Below are positions 1-8,654 of a stretch of 64,000 nucleotides of DNA, in pieces. The DNA is from Crossiella sp. S99.2 (GTDB taxonomy: Bacteria > Actinomycetota > Actinomycetes > Mycobacteriales > Pseudonocardiaceae). Each line of letters starts with the position of its first letter. The first letter of the stretch is position 1. A program made the translations under genes and the position numbers. The stretch spans positions 313,099 through 377,098 of the forward strand of contig NZ_JALMDK010000007.1 of NCBI RefSeq assembly GCF_023094165.1, read 5' to 3'. Below the pieces are notes generated by a model. That model searched no databases. It was given only the letters and a program-made list of their open reading frames with translations, and had not been told where the DNA came from.

Positions 1-1372
1 CAGCGCGGACGGCAAGCTGCTGGCCACCTCGGGCACCGACCGGCTGATCAAGCTGTGGGACATCAGGGATCCGGCCCGCCCGGTGGAACTGTCCACCATG
101 ACCGGGCACACCCAGGCGGTGCACGCGGTCACCTTCGCCCCCGGCGGCACCGCGCTGGCCAGCACCAGCGCCGATGCCTCCACCCGGCTGTGGGACATCA
201 CCGATCCGCGGCGGCCGCGAGAGCTGGCCGTGGTGCGTGGGCACACCGACGCGGTGTGGCGCGCCTCGTTCAGCCCTGACGGCATCACCCTGGCCACCAG
301 CAGCGACGACCGCACGGTGAAGCTGGCCGATCTGCGCCGCCAGGGCCTGCCGCAGCACGCCGACTCGATCAGCGCGATGGCCTACAGCTCGAACGGCAAA
401 CTGGTGGTGACCAGCGGCTCGGACCGGGTGCCCAGTATCTGGCAGGTCACCGACGACAACCTGGTGGAGCCGGTGGCCAGGCTGCCCGAGCACGGCGGCC
501 CGGTGGACAGCGTGGTGATCAGCAAGGACGGCAGGCATCTGTTCACCGCGAGCCTGGACCGCCTGGTCCGGGTCTGGGACCTGGCCGATCCGGCGCGCCC
601 GAAGCTGCTCTCCACCCTGGCCGGGCATGAGAACGCGGTGGACACGGTGGCCGTGCACCCCGACGGCACCCTGGTCGCCACCTCCAGCTGGGACAACCGG
701 ATCGGCCTGTGGGACCTGCGGGATCCGGCCAAGCCGGGCAAGCCGATCATGCTGGTCGAGCACAACGGGGACGTGCTGGATGTCGGCTTCAGCCCGGACG
801 GCAAGCTGCTGGCCTCGGCCGGACTGGACGGCACGGTCCGCCTGTGGGATCTCACCGACCGCACCGCGCCCAGGGAGGTCGCCTCGCTGCGCGATCATCC
901 CGGCGGCGCCACCGGGGCGGTGTTCAGCCCGAACAGCCGGAACCTGGTGACCTTCGGCAACGATCACCGGCTGCAGATCTGGGATATCAGCGAACCGGCC
1001 CGCGCCGCGGTGCTGGCCGAGATCGGCGACAGCGGCTCGACCGTGCAGTCGGTGGCCTTCAGCCCGGACGGGAACACCCTGGCGGTGGCCGACAACGAGG
1101 GGGTCATCCGCCTGCACAACCTCGCCGATCCGGCCAAGCCGAGCGAGTTCGCCACCCTCAGCGGCCACGGCAACACCGTCTACCAGGCCCAGTTCAGCCC
1201 GGACGGCAAGCGGGTGGCCAGCGTGAGCGCCGACCGCACGCTGCGGATCTGGGACATCGACACCGAGCGCGCGGCGGCGCGGATCTGCGCGATGGCCTAT
1301 CCGCGGATCACCGAGCAGCAGTGGGAGAAATACCTGCCGGGACTGGACTATCAGCCGCCCTGCCCGGCCTGA
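1..1372 (+). CDS. WD40 beta-propeller protein, 3' part (5' end outside window)
   Basis: The frame is open from base 2, so the start lies outside the window. About ten WD40 repeats are visible, each ending in a WD-I/L-x-D-P-A-R-P type linker (for example KLWDIRDPARP, RLWDITDPRRP, RVWDLADPARP, RIWDID). After the last blade comes a short tail with a Cys (AARICAMAY) and the ending YLPGLDYQPPCPA. WD40 propellers are scaffolds and have no chemistry of their own. In actinobacteria this type of tail often closes proteins with an N-terminal nSTAND NTPase or kinase, so the missing half is probably a signalling ATPase; that is inference. The gene converges on the ketosynthase-like gene with a 3-bp gap between stop codons. 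Confidence 0.88.
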   Translation, partial: SADGKLLATSGTDRLIKLWDIRDPARPVELSTMTGHTQAVHAVTFAPGGTALASTSADASTRLWDITDPRRPRELAVVRGHTDAVWRASFSPDGITLATSSDDRTVKLADLRRQGLPQHADSISAMAYSSNGKLVVTSGSDRVPSIWQVTDDNLVEPVARLPEHGGPVDSVVISKDGRHLFTASLDRLVRVWDLADPARPKLLSTLAGHENAVDTVAVHPDGTLVATSSWDNRIGLWDLRDPAKPGKPIMLVEHNGDVLDVGFSPDGKLLASAGLDGTVRLWDLTDRTAPREVASLRDHPGGATGAVFSPNSRNLVTFGNDHRLQIWDISEPARAAVLAEIGDSGSTVQSVAFSPDGNTLAVADNEGVIRLHNLADPAKPSEFATLSGHGNTVYQAQFSPDGKRVASVSADRTLRIWDIDTERAAARICAMAYPRITEQQWEKYLPGLDYQPPCPA

Positions 1373-1375
1373 CCC

Positions 1376-2451
1376 TCAGCCGATCCGGCCCGGTGCGGGC
1401 GGGCCGGTGAAGACCACGGACAACCGCGTGATCCGGTCCGCCGCGTCGAGACCGTAGACAGCCCGCATCGGGACGTCGACGGTGTCGCCGCGACGACCAG
1501 GCCCACGCCGGGCGCGCGGTGCACCGGGTCGGCGAACATCAGCGGCACCGAGCAGCCCAGGGTGTTGCCGTACTCGCGCAGCACCCGGTAGGAGGAGGTG
1601 ACCGCCGCGCCGTCCGGGTCGATGCCGAACTCCTCGCACAGCCCGTCCAGGATCCGGTTGCTGCCGGTGTGCAACAGCACCGGGTTGGCTTCGGACGGCT
1701 TGTCCAGCCCGCTGGTCCCGGTGGCCAGCAGGGAACGCACGGTGCTGGTGGCGTAGTGCGTGCCGTGCGGGGTGACCTCCGCGCTGAGGGTGTAGAGCCG
1801 CCGCCCGTGCACCACCGGCAGGTCTGAGCCGCCATCGGGCACGGTGCCCAGTTCGGCGTCCGCGGGCAGTTCGTTGGTCAGGTGCGTCACCGGCCCGAAC
1901 ACCGGCCCGTCGCCGTCCGCGCCCAGCAGCATCGCGACCGAGGCGTCGCCGAAAAGGAAACCGTGCATCGCGTTCACGGTGTCCTGGCGCCGGTCCGCGG
2001 TCACCTCGCTGAAGTGCGCGTACTCCCCGGGCAGCGGGGGCGAGAGCGGGGTGATCGCGTCCAGGAAGCAGACCAGGACGTGCTTGCCGGGTTCGGCGGT
2101 GAGGAACCAGCGCGCGGTGTCCACCACCTTGGCAATGACGGAGCAACCCAGGTACTCCAGGCTCAGCGCCACCGCTTCGCGCGGGATCTCCGGCAGCAGC
2201 GCGAACAGGTCGCACACCAGACTCGGCAGCAGCCGCCCCGGACTGCTGGTCACCCCGAGCACCAGGCCGATCGAGGCTGGGTCCACCTCGGCCTTGGCCA
2301 GGCGACTGCGCACCGCCCGCGCGCCCAGTCCGGCCAGCATTCCGGTCAGCCGGTCGCTGAGCCTGCCGTCCGCGGCGGCCAGCAGCTCGTCCGTGGTGTA
2401 GCGGGAGGGCGGGAGTTCGGCGGCGACGGCGAGCAGGCAGGGGTCGGGCAT
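1376..2451 (-). CDS. Ketosynthase III / type III polyketide synthase-like protein, apparent frameshift near the 3' end
   Basis: A thiolase-fold condensing enzyme of about 358 residues. The Cys-His-Asn triad is visible: YLGCSVIAK near residue 103, LLHTGSNRILDG, and EYGNTLGCSVP. A FLFGDASVAMLLGAD segment resembles the G-F-G-D loop of chalcone synthase and FabH proteins. The frame carrying the start ends in low-complexity Ser/Arg-rich sequence. At about 1486-1492 the coding pattern moves to another minus-strand frame, which ends VYGLDAADRITRLSVVF...GRIG at a stop at 1376-1378. One missing G/C pair there would restore a smooth protein (VVA-GDTVDVPMRAVYGLD). Without it the protein runs in the wrong frame to 1351. 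Substrate unknown. Confidence 0.72.
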
Positions 2452-2551
2452 CAGGCGGCTCCGCGCGGCTTCGGAAACGGCGTGGCCACATGACCATAGG
2501 ACGGCTGGGACCGCGAGACCGGTGCGCGCGGGTGGCCGGACCCGGTCAGGA

Positions 2552-4138
2552 TCAGTCCTGGGCTGAGCGCCGTTCCCTTACCCCGCGCCGGATCCCGGCC
2601 GCCACCGCCAGCAGGGCCAGCACGATCATGCCGATCTCGGTCCACCTCCCGAGCCGGTCGGCGATGGTGGTGGCGGTGCGCAGCGGCAGGGTCTCGGTGA
2701 GGGTGCCCGGGGTGTACATGTTCAGCGACTGCGTCACGGTGCCGTCCGGGCGGATGGTGGCGCTGACGCCGCTGGTGGCCGCGACCACCACCGCGCGGCC
2801 GTGTTCCACCGCGCGCAGCCGGGCCATGGCCAGCTGCTGGTAGGTCATGTCGCCGCGGCCGAACCAGGCGTTGTTGGTGGGCACGATGAGCAGCTGGGCG
2901 CCGTTGTCCACGTCCTCGCGCAGCACGTAGTCGTAGGCGACCTCGTAGCAGATGGCCACGCCGAGCGGGGCGCCCGCGGCGGTGAGCACGCCGGGGCGGG
3001 TGCCCGCGATCAGGTCGGCGCTGTCGGCGAAGGGAGAGAACAGCCGGGCGACCTCGCGCAGGGGCATGAACTCGGAGAACGGGACCAGCTGCTGCTTGAC
3101 GTAGCGGGGGCCCTGGCCGGTGACCGGATCCCAGGTGACGTAGGCGTTCTCCTGGCCACTGGGTACCCGGTACAGGCCGCCGATCAGGGTGGGCACGCCG
3201 AGTTCGGCGACGGCGGCGTCGATGGCGGGGTCGGGGCCGTTGAAGCCGGTGGTGGACTCGGGCCAGACGACCAGGTCGGGTTTGGGCGAGGTGCCCGCGC
3301 GGATGGCGGCGGCCAGTTCGCGGCTGGTCTGGAGGTGGTTGCGGCGGATGGTGGGCAGTTCGCCGAGCAGCCGGATGCCGACGTCGGGGGCGTTGCCCTG
3401 CACCACGGCGATGGTGCGGGTGCCGGTCTGGGCGTCCACGCCGACCAGCGGCCAGGCGGCCAGCGCGGCGACCACCGGCAGCACCACTGGGATGGCCAAA
3501 CCAACCCAGCCGCGCGCCGACACGGTCGCGCGGGCCCGCAGGATCAGTGCGGACAGGCCAAAACCGAGCAGCGCCACGGCGAAGGACACCAGCGGCACCC
3601 CGCCAATCGCGGCCAGCCCGAGCAGCGGCCCCTCGACCTGCCCGAAGGCCAGCTTGCCCCACGGGAAGCCGCCGTAGGGAAACCGGCCGCGCACCGCCTC
3701 GGAGAGCACGAACAGCAGCGCCAGCCACACCGGCGCGCCGGGCAACCGGGCGACCAGCGGCATCAGCGCACCGGCCGCGGTGAGGTAGAGCGCCATCACC
3801 AGGGACAGGCCGAGCCAGGGCCACGGACCCAGGTCGCGGCCGAGGAAGTCCTGGAGCCACAACAGGTGCAGCAGGAAGAAGGACAGGGCGAACAGCAGAC
3901 TGTAGCCGGCGGCCGCGCGTTTGGACCGCTCGTGCAGGACCAGGCCGTAGCTGGCGATCGCGATCGGGGCCAGCCACCAGAACTGGTGTGGCGGGAAACT
4001 GAAATAGAGCAGCACACCCGCGCCGATCGCGGCCGGTACCCGCAGCAGCCAGTCCCGCCGGGGCGAAGGCGTGCCGGAGGGCGGTGTTGTCCGCGCTGTC
4101 ACTCGCCGCAACCCGGCAACCACACCGGCCACCTCCAT
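2552..4138 (-). CDS. lnt: Apolipoprotein N-acyltransferase
   Basis: Lnt transfers an acyl chain from phospholipid to the N-terminal Cys of lipoproteins in the cytoplasmic membrane. About 528 residues: N-terminal hydrophobic segments over roughly residues 35-235, then a periplasmic-facing nitrilase domain, then a last membrane helix and an Arg-rich tail. The nitrilase triad is visible as E294 (LVVWPESTTG), K348 (RYVKQQLVPFSEF) and C397 (GVAICYEVAYD). The start is uncertain: no good ribosome site precedes the ATG at 4138, and an in-frame GTG lies at 4183. The upstream gene (protease) runs the same way, 111 bp away. Lipoprotein clients in this window include the sugar-binding, DUF305 and coiled-coil lipoproteins. 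Confidence 0.93.
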   Translation of the reverse strand: MEVAGVVAGLRRVTARTTPPSGTPSPRRDWLLRVPAAIGAGVLLYFSFPPHQFWWLAPIAIASYGLVLHERSKRAAAGYSLLFALSFFLLHLLWLQDFLGRDLGPWPWLGLSLVMALYLTAAGALMPLVARLPGAPVWLALLFVLSEAVRGRFPYGGFPWGKLAFGQVEGPLLGLAAIGGVPLVSFAVALLGFGLSALILRARATVSARGWVGLAIPVVLPVVAALAAWPLVGVDAQTGTRTIAVVQGNAPDVGIRLLGELPTIRRNHLQTSRELAAAIRAGTSPKPDLVVWPESTTGFNGPDPAIDAAVAELGVPTLIGGLYRVPSGQENAYVTWDPVTGQGPRYVKQQLVPFSEFMPLREVARLFSPFADSADLIAGTRPGVLTAAGAPLGVAICYEVAYDYVLREDVDNGAQLLIVPTNNAWFGRGDMTYQQLAMARLRAVEHGRAVVVAATSGVSATIRPDGTVTQSLNMYTPGTLTETLPLRTATTIADRLGRWTEIGMIVLALLAVAAGIRRGVRERRSAQD

Positions 4139-4249
4139 TCCATGCCGGACACGATCACAGCACGCCGGAGCCGGGCCGGGCACACCGGGGCAGCTCGACG
4201 GCCCGTACGCCGGAGCGCACGGGCCGCCGTCCCCCTGCCCGGAGGAGTC

Positions 4250-6046
4250 TCAGCCGAAGCAGAACGCCTGCCCGGAGCCGAAGCTCCAGCACTGGACCTG
4301 CTTGCTGGTGGAGTTGCTGTTGCCGGTCTTGTCGGTCACGGTCAGCTTGACCGCGTAGCTGGCCTGCTTGTTCGGGTAACTGTGGCTGGTGGTCGCGCCG
4401 GTGCCGGTCTGGCCGTCGCCGAAGTCCCAGGCGTAGGCGTCGATGTCGTTGTCCGGGTCGGTGCTGCCGCTGCCGTTGAACGAGCACTTGTCGCGCTGGC
4501 AGGACACGGTGAAGGAGGCCGTCGGCGGCTGACCGGCCGGGGGCTTGCCCGCGCGCACCGACTTGGTGACCGGAGCGGAGGTGGCGCCCTTGTCGTCGGT
4601 GACGGTCAGGGTGACCCGGTACTCGCCGTCCTTGGCGTAGGTGTGCGAGGGCTTGGCGCCCTCGCCGGTGGCGGTGTCGCCGAACTCCCACTTGTAGCCG
4701 GTGATCGAGCTGCCGCCGGTGCCGGGCTTGGACGCGGAGCCGTCGAAGGAGCAGGTCAGCGAGTTGGCGCAGTCGCCGGTGAACTCGGCGGACGGCTTGC
4801 CGGGCTGGGTGCCGCCGCCGAACTTGCTGACGTCGAGGAACTTGTTCGGCGAGCCGGGGCCGATGTTGCGCACCACGCCGGACTGGGCGTTGTTCACCAG
4901 CGCGTCCCGCACCTGCTGCGGGCTGGCTCCGGTGTTGGCGGCCAGGTACAGCGCCGCGCCGCCGGTGACGTGCGGGGCGGCCATCGAGGTGCCCTGCATG
5001 CCCCTGCTGCCGTTGTTGTCGGAGTTGCTGGCCGAGTTGATGTTGGAGCCGGGCGCGTAGATGTCCACGCAGGACCCGTGGTTGGAGTAGCCGGCCTCGG
5101 TGTTCTGCTCGTCCTGGGTGGCCGCCACGGTGATCGCCTCGGGCAGCTTGGCCGGGCTGACGTTGCAGGCGTCCTGGTTCTCGTTGCCCGCCGCCACCAC
5201 CCAGGTGATGCCGGCCGCGATGGAGTTCTTCATCGCCCGGTTGATGCCCTCGGGGTCCGCGCCCGCGCCGCCGGAGGTCCAGCTCGCGTTGGCCACCGCG
5301 GGCTTGCGCGCGTTCTGGGTGACCCAGTCGATGCCCTTGATCGAGGCGGCGTCCGGGCCGTTGCCGTCGCAGCCCAGCACCTTCACCCCGATGATGGTGA
5401 CGTCCTTGGCCACCCCGTACGCCTCGCTGCTGGAGGTGCCGCCGGTGTGCGTGCCGTGGCCCTGGTCGAACTGGCCCTTGCAGTCGTTGACGTTGGTGTC
5501 GTTGTCGATGAAGTCGTAGCCGGACTTGGCCCGGCCCTCGAAGGAGACGTGGTCCAGGTTCAGCTCGGTGTCGGTGTTGTACACGGTGACGCCGGTGCCG
5601 GTGTTGGGGTACTTGTAGGTGCCGTCGTTGGCGCCGTCGATCTGGTCCAGGCCCCAGGGCGCGTTCGGCTGCTCACCGGCGGGCGCCTTGACCGTGGCCG
5701 CGCGGACCCACAGCGACTGCTGCACGAAGTCCACCTTGGGATCTGCGGCCAGCCGCTCGGCCTGCCGGGGCGACATCGCCACCGAGAATCCACGCAACGC
5801 GGCTGAGTATGTGAAACCAATCGTGCCGCCGTAGACCTGGGTCAGTGCGGCGGATTCGGCGCTCACCGCGGTGGCGGCGGAGGCGTCCAGGGACCCGGCC
5901 CCGCGCAGGCCCACGATGTACTGGCCGGGGATGGCCTCCGCCGCGCCCGCGTTGAGCACCACGCCGGTGGCCTCGGCCTGCGCGGCCGGACCGGCCGCCA
6001 AGGCCAGCGCGGTGCTGACGATCAGTGTTCCGAGTGTTCTTCGCAT
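4250..6046 (-). CDS. Secreted subtilisin-like serine protease (S8) with two C-terminal PKD domains
   Basis: 598 residues. A signal peptide (MRRTLGTLIVSTALALAAG, cut near AQA) is followed by an I9-type propeptide over about residues 35-115. The S8 domain has D159 in NTDTEL, where the family normally reads DTG; H197 in GHGTHTGG; oxyanion N288 in AAGNEN; and S354 in GTSMAAPHVTGG. Two PKD domains follow (about 417-500 and 507-587), each with a WEFGD or WDFGD core and a paired Cys, and the protein ends in a Cys-containing QCWSFGSGQAFCFG. PKD domains usually aid binding to polymeric substrate. The start is fixed by a GGAG site 8 bp before the ATG at 6046 and by the signal peptide; a longer frame to 6100 lacks support. 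Confidence 0.93.
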   Translation of the reverse strand: MRRTLGTLIVSTALALAAGPAAQAEATGVVLNAGAAEAIPGQYIVGLRGAGSLDASAATAVSAESAALTQVYGGTIGFTYSAALRGFSVAMSPRQAERLAADPKVDFVQQSLWVRAATVKAPAGEQPNAPWGLDQIDGANDGTYKYPNTGTGVTVYNTDTELNLDHVSFEGRAKSGYDFIDNDTNVNDCKGQFDQGHGTHTGGTSSSEAYGVAKDVTIIGVKVLGCDGNGPDAASIKGIDWVTQNARKPAVANASWTSGGAGADPEGINRAMKNSIAAGITWVVAAGNENQDACNVSPAKLPEAITVAATQDEQNTEAGYSNHGSCVDIYAPGSNINSASNSDNNGSRGMQGTSMAAPHVTGGAALYLAANTGASPQQVRDALVNNAQSGVVRNIGPGSPNKFLDVSKFGGGTQPGKPSAEFTGDCANSLTCSFDGSASKPGTGGSSITGYKWEFGDTATGEGAKPSHTYAKDGEYRVTLTVTDDKGATSAPVTKSVRAGKPPAGQPPTASFTVSCQRDKCSFNGSGSTDPDNDIDAYAWDFGDGQTGTGATTSHSYPNKQASYAVKLTVTDKTGNSNSTSKQVQCWSFGSGQAFCFG

Positions 6047-6127
6047 GCGGTGCTCCGTTTGTCTCGCAGGGGAAACGGATGCAGTGAGCATGGTCAGCAC
6101 GGGGGAGCGGGAACAATCCGAGGACCT

Positions 6128-6145
6128 ATCCGTAGTGGTACGGAT
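6128..6145. promoter_or_regulatory. Perfect 7-4-7 inverted repeat in a divergent promoter region
   Basis: ATCCGTA-GTGG-TACGGAT lies 82-99 bp upstream of the protease start and about 95-110 bp upstream of the methyltransferase start. Size and symmetry suit a dimeric regulator. No cognate regulator is identifiable here. Confidence 0.45.
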
Positions 6146-6238
6146 TTATTGCCCTACCGAGTGGGTGGTTGGCACCGGGTCCGGCGACTTCGGTAACCTC
6201 GGCCGCCGGTGATCATCACGATCGGCGGTTCGTGGACG

Positions 6239-7042
6239 ATGGTGGAGGACTGGATTCCGAGTGGACTGGATCTCGGGCGGCCCAGCGCGGCCCGGATCTA
6301 TGACTACCTGCTCGGCGGCGGGCACAATTTCGCGGTGGACCGGGAGTTCGCCGAACGCGCCATCGCCGCGCATCCCGGCGCCAGGGACCTGGCCCAGCTC
6401 AACCGCGCCTTTCTCTACCGAGCGGTTGGTTTCCTGGTCAGCCAGGGCGTGCGGCAGTTCCTGGACCTGGGCTCGGGCATCCCGACCCGCGGCAACGTGC
6501 ACGAGATCGCCCAGTCCGCCGCGCCCGGCAGCCGGGTGGTCTATGTCGACTATGAGGAAGTCGCGGTCGCGCACACCCAGTTGTTGTTGCGGCACAACGA
6601 CAACGCCGAGGTCGTGCACGCGGACGCGGCCGATGTGGACAAGGTGCTGAACGCGCAGGCGACCCAGCGCCTGCTCGACTTCAGCCAGCCGGTCGGCGTG
6701 CTCGCCATGACCCTGTTCCACTACTTCTCCCCGGAACAGGACCCGTTCGGCGTGGCCGCCCGCTACCGCGCGGCCGTGCCCTCGGGCAGCTACTTCGCGC
6801 TCACCCACCTCACCGACCATCTGGTCGGCGCGGCCACCGGCGAGATCACCGAGCGGATGCGCGGCACCCGGGATTCGGTGTACGTGCGCGATGTCGGCGC
6901 CATCGGCAAGCTCTTCGGCGACTTCGAACTGGTCGAACCCGGCTTGGTGCGGACCTGGGAGTGGCGGCCGGAGGCCTACCTCAACGCCGCGCCGCCCGCG
7001 GACGGGGACTGGCTGTGCGCGGGGGTCGCGCGCAAACCCTGA
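6239..7042 (+). CDS. SAM-dependent methyltransferase of the DUF574 (Methyltransf_19) family
   Basis: 267 residues from the second ATG (6239); an in-frame start at 6209 would add ten residues and has no better ribosome site. The opening IPSGLDLGRPSAARIYDYLLGG and following HNFAVDRE are hallmarks of this actinobacterial family. The SAM-binding loop is FLDLGSGIPTRGNVHE, with the acidic strand end VVYVDYEEVAVAH and a conserved MTLFHYFSPEQDP. The Rossmann fold is intact, so activity is likely, but substrates of most members are unknown. These genes are very numerous in Streptomyces and relatives and often sit near regulators. Divergent from the protease gene. Confidence 0.87.
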   Translation: MVEDWIPSGLDLGRPSAARIYDYLLGGGHNFAVDREFAERAIAAHPGARDLAQLNRAFLYRAVGFLVSQGVRQFLDLGSGIPTRGNVHEIAQSAAPGSRVVYVDYEEVAVAHTQLLLRHNDNAEVVHADAADVDKVLNAQATQRLLDFSQPVGVLAMTLFHYFSPEQDPFGVAARYRAAVPSGSYFALTHLTDHLVGAATGEITERMRGTRDSVYVRDVGAIGKLFGDFELVEPGLVRTWEWRPEAYLNAAPPADGDWLCAGVARKP

Positions 7043-7055
7043 GCGGGTGCGTGGG

Positions 7056-7086
7056 CTTGACCTTGACGCTGCGTGAGGGTTAAAGA
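7056..7086 (+). promoter_or_regulatory. MerR-type promoter and operator
   Basis: A -35 TTGACC at 7057-7062 and a weak -10 (TAAAGA, 7081-7086) are separated by 18 bp. Between them is a dyad, CCTTGACGC-T-GCGTGAGGG (7061-7079), with 7 of 9 arm positions matching. A long spacer carrying a dyad is the classic MerR arrangement, so autoregulation of the gene at 7123 is likely. Confidence 0.7.
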
Positions 7087-7122
7087 CTGCTCGCAAGTCC
7101 TAGCCCTACCGAGGGGACACCG

Positions 7123-7854
7123 GTGCTCACGATCAGCCAGCTCGCGACGGCCGCGGGCGTCACCGTGCGCACCGTGCGCCACTACCACCACATCGGCCTG
7201 CTGCCCGAACCCGAACGCGATCGCTCCGGTTACCGGCGCTACAGCGCGCAGATGGCGGTGGACCTGATCCGGATCAAGACCCTGGCCGACGCCGGGGTGC
7301 CGCTGGCCCGGATCGACGCGCTGCTGCACGCCCAGCCACCCGAGTTCGCCGCCGCCATCGCCGACCTGGACGCGGAATTGCGGCGCAAGATCGACCAGCT
7401 GGCCGAGGATCGCCGCCGGATCGCCGCGCTGACCAGCGGCGAGGGGTTGTACCTGCCGCCGGACATGGTGGCCAACCTGGACCGGGCGCGGGCTCTGGGG
7501 GTCAGCGAGCGGGCGGTGCGGCTGGAACGCGACACCTGGGTGCTGTTCCGGGCGCTGGCCCCGGAATCGTTGCCGGAGTGGCTCCGGCAGAAGACGGCCA
7601 GTTTCGAGGACCCGGACACGGTGCGGCTCTACCTCACCGCCACCGCGGCGCTGGACTGGGATCCGCACGATCCGCGGGTGGATCAGCTCATCGACGAGAT
7701 GGACGCCTTCGAGATCGCACGGGACCGGGACACCAGCCGGGACGGGCCGTTGCAGCTGGCGTTCACCCTGATCGCCGAGCAGTCACCGTCGTGGCGGCGG
7801 ATGCTGGACGTGCTGGCCCAGCGGGCCGAACAACGCCGCGCCGCCGCGGAGTGA
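7123..7854 (+). CDS. MerR-family transcriptional regulator
   Basis: 243 residues, GTG start 36 bp after the -10 of the operator-bearing promoter. The N-terminal winged HTH is canonical: LTISQLATAAGVTVRTVRHYHHIGLL, then R-x-x-GYRRYS. A dimerisation helix with DAELRRKIDQLAEDRR follows. The C-terminal half (about 110-240) is helical, resembles the TipAS-like or uncharacterised effector regions of actinobacterial MerR proteins, and shows no Cys cluster, so a metal signal is unlikely. The gene is followed by a bidirectional hairpin and converges on the MmpS-like gene. Most likely it controls itself plus unlinked targets. Confidence 0.9.
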   Translation: MLTISQLATAAGVTVRTVRHYHHIGLLPEPERDRSGYRRYSAQMAVDLIRIKTLADAGVPLARIDALLHAQPPEFAAAIADLDAELRRKIDQLAEDRRRIAALTSGEGLYLPPDMVANLDRARALGVSERAVRLERDTWVLFRALAPESLPEWLRQKTASFEDPDTVRLYLTATAALDWDPHDPRVDQLIDEMDAFEIARDRDTSRDGPLQLAFTLIAEQSPSWRRMLDVLAQRAEQRRAAAE

Positions 7855-7861
7855 GGCGAAA

Positions 7862-7886
7862 ATGGGGGCGGAAGCGCCGCCCCCAT
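7862..7886. terminator. Bidirectional hairpin terminator
   Basis: Perfect 10-bp stem ATGGGGGCGG/CCGCCCCCAT with a 5-base loop, between the convergent MerR and MmpS-like genes. No U-tract, as is usual in actinobacteria. Confidence 0.75.
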
Positions 7887-7903
7887 CTCACCGCGTGCGT
7901 GGC

Positions 7904-8503
7904 TCAGACGCCGGTGCAGGAGAGCACCTTGAAGGCGCCGTCGCTGGTCTTGGTCGAGACGACCTTGCCGTCCACGGTGATCTTGCAGGTCGCCGAGCCG
8001 CCCTTGGCCCCGATGGTGACGACCAGCGAACCGCCCTTGAGCACACCCTTGTTCTCGGTCTGCTTGGTCCAGGGCAGCTTGGCCACCTTCTCCTCCTGCG
8101 GCTTGAGCACCTCGCCGTAGGTGACCTCGACGTCGGTGGCGGTGCCGGTGACCTCGTACTCCACCTTGGCCACCCGGTCCAGCTCGTTGCGCACGTTGTT
8201 CACCGCCATGGCCGCGAGCACCGTCCAGGTGATGCAGATGCCGAGGCCGACCACCGCGGCGACCAGACCGGAGATCGTCAGGCCCTTGTTGTTGGCCTTG
8301 CCGTTCTTGATCCGCACCAGTCCGATGGCGGAAAAGATGATGCCGAGAATGACCAGCGGCCACGCGATCACGCCGAAAAGCGGGATCAGGGAGATGATCA
8401 GCCCTACCAGGCCGAGGATGAAACCGGTGGTGCCAATGCCGTTGCTCGGCTGCGGCGCGACCTGCATCGGCTGGACCGGCGGGTAGGGGTGCTGCTGGGA
8501 CAC
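7904..8503 (-). CDS. DUF4190 membrane protein with C-terminal MmpS-type domain
   Basis: 199 residues from a GTG at 8503, chosen because GAGAGGAAA sits about 7 bp upstream; a longer frame to 8755 would read antisense into the neighbouring SARP gene. The N-terminus is Pro/Gln-rich (SQQHPYPPVQPMQ). Two DUF4190-like hydrophobic hairpins follow (GFILGLVGLIISLIPLFG and LTISGLVAAVVGLGICITW), then a soluble domain. That domain has the MmpS pattern: VEYEVTGTATDVEVTY, LPWTKQ and a closing SATCKITVDGKVVSTKTSDGAF. MmpS proteins partner MmpL (RND) lipid exporters in mycobacteria, but no MmpL gene is present here, so it may act alone or with a distant partner. Confidence 0.8.
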   Translation of the reverse strand: MSQQHPYPPVQPMQVAPQPSNGIGTTGFILGLVGLIISLIPLFGVIAWPLVILGIIFSAIGLVRIKNGKANNKGLTISGLVAAVVGLGICITWTVLAAMAVNNVRNELDRVAKVEYEVTGTATDVEVTYGEVLKPQEEKVAKLPWTKQTENKGVLKGGSLVVTIGAKGGSATCKITVDGKVVSTKTSDGAFKVLSCTGV

Positions 8504-8635
8504 GTGCGGTTTCCTCTCGCAAGAAAATCCAGGGATCCGGCGCAGAAAAAAGCTCGCCGTGGATTTGTACCGGGCAGACCTTAGGGCCGGCCCGGTCGTT
8601 TTTCCAGCCGCGCGGCGTCGTTTGGCTGACATATC

Positions 8636-8654
8636 GCTAACGCGCCGCGTTAGC
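8636..8654. repeat. Perfect 9-1-9 palindrome at the 3' end of the SARP gene
   Basis: GCTAACGCG-C-CGCGTTAGC covers the last codons and stop of the SARP gene. A looser pair of the same words (GCTAACCGC and GCGTTAGC) occurs at 10756-10785 upstream of that gene. It could be a terminator or a binding site. Confidence 0.5.

Noticed and set aside
2801-5806. A 1001-codon plus-strand open frame
   Set aside because: It runs antisense through lnt and the S8 protease, has Gly/Arg/Gln-rich composition with no domain, and reflects high GC content at third codon positions.
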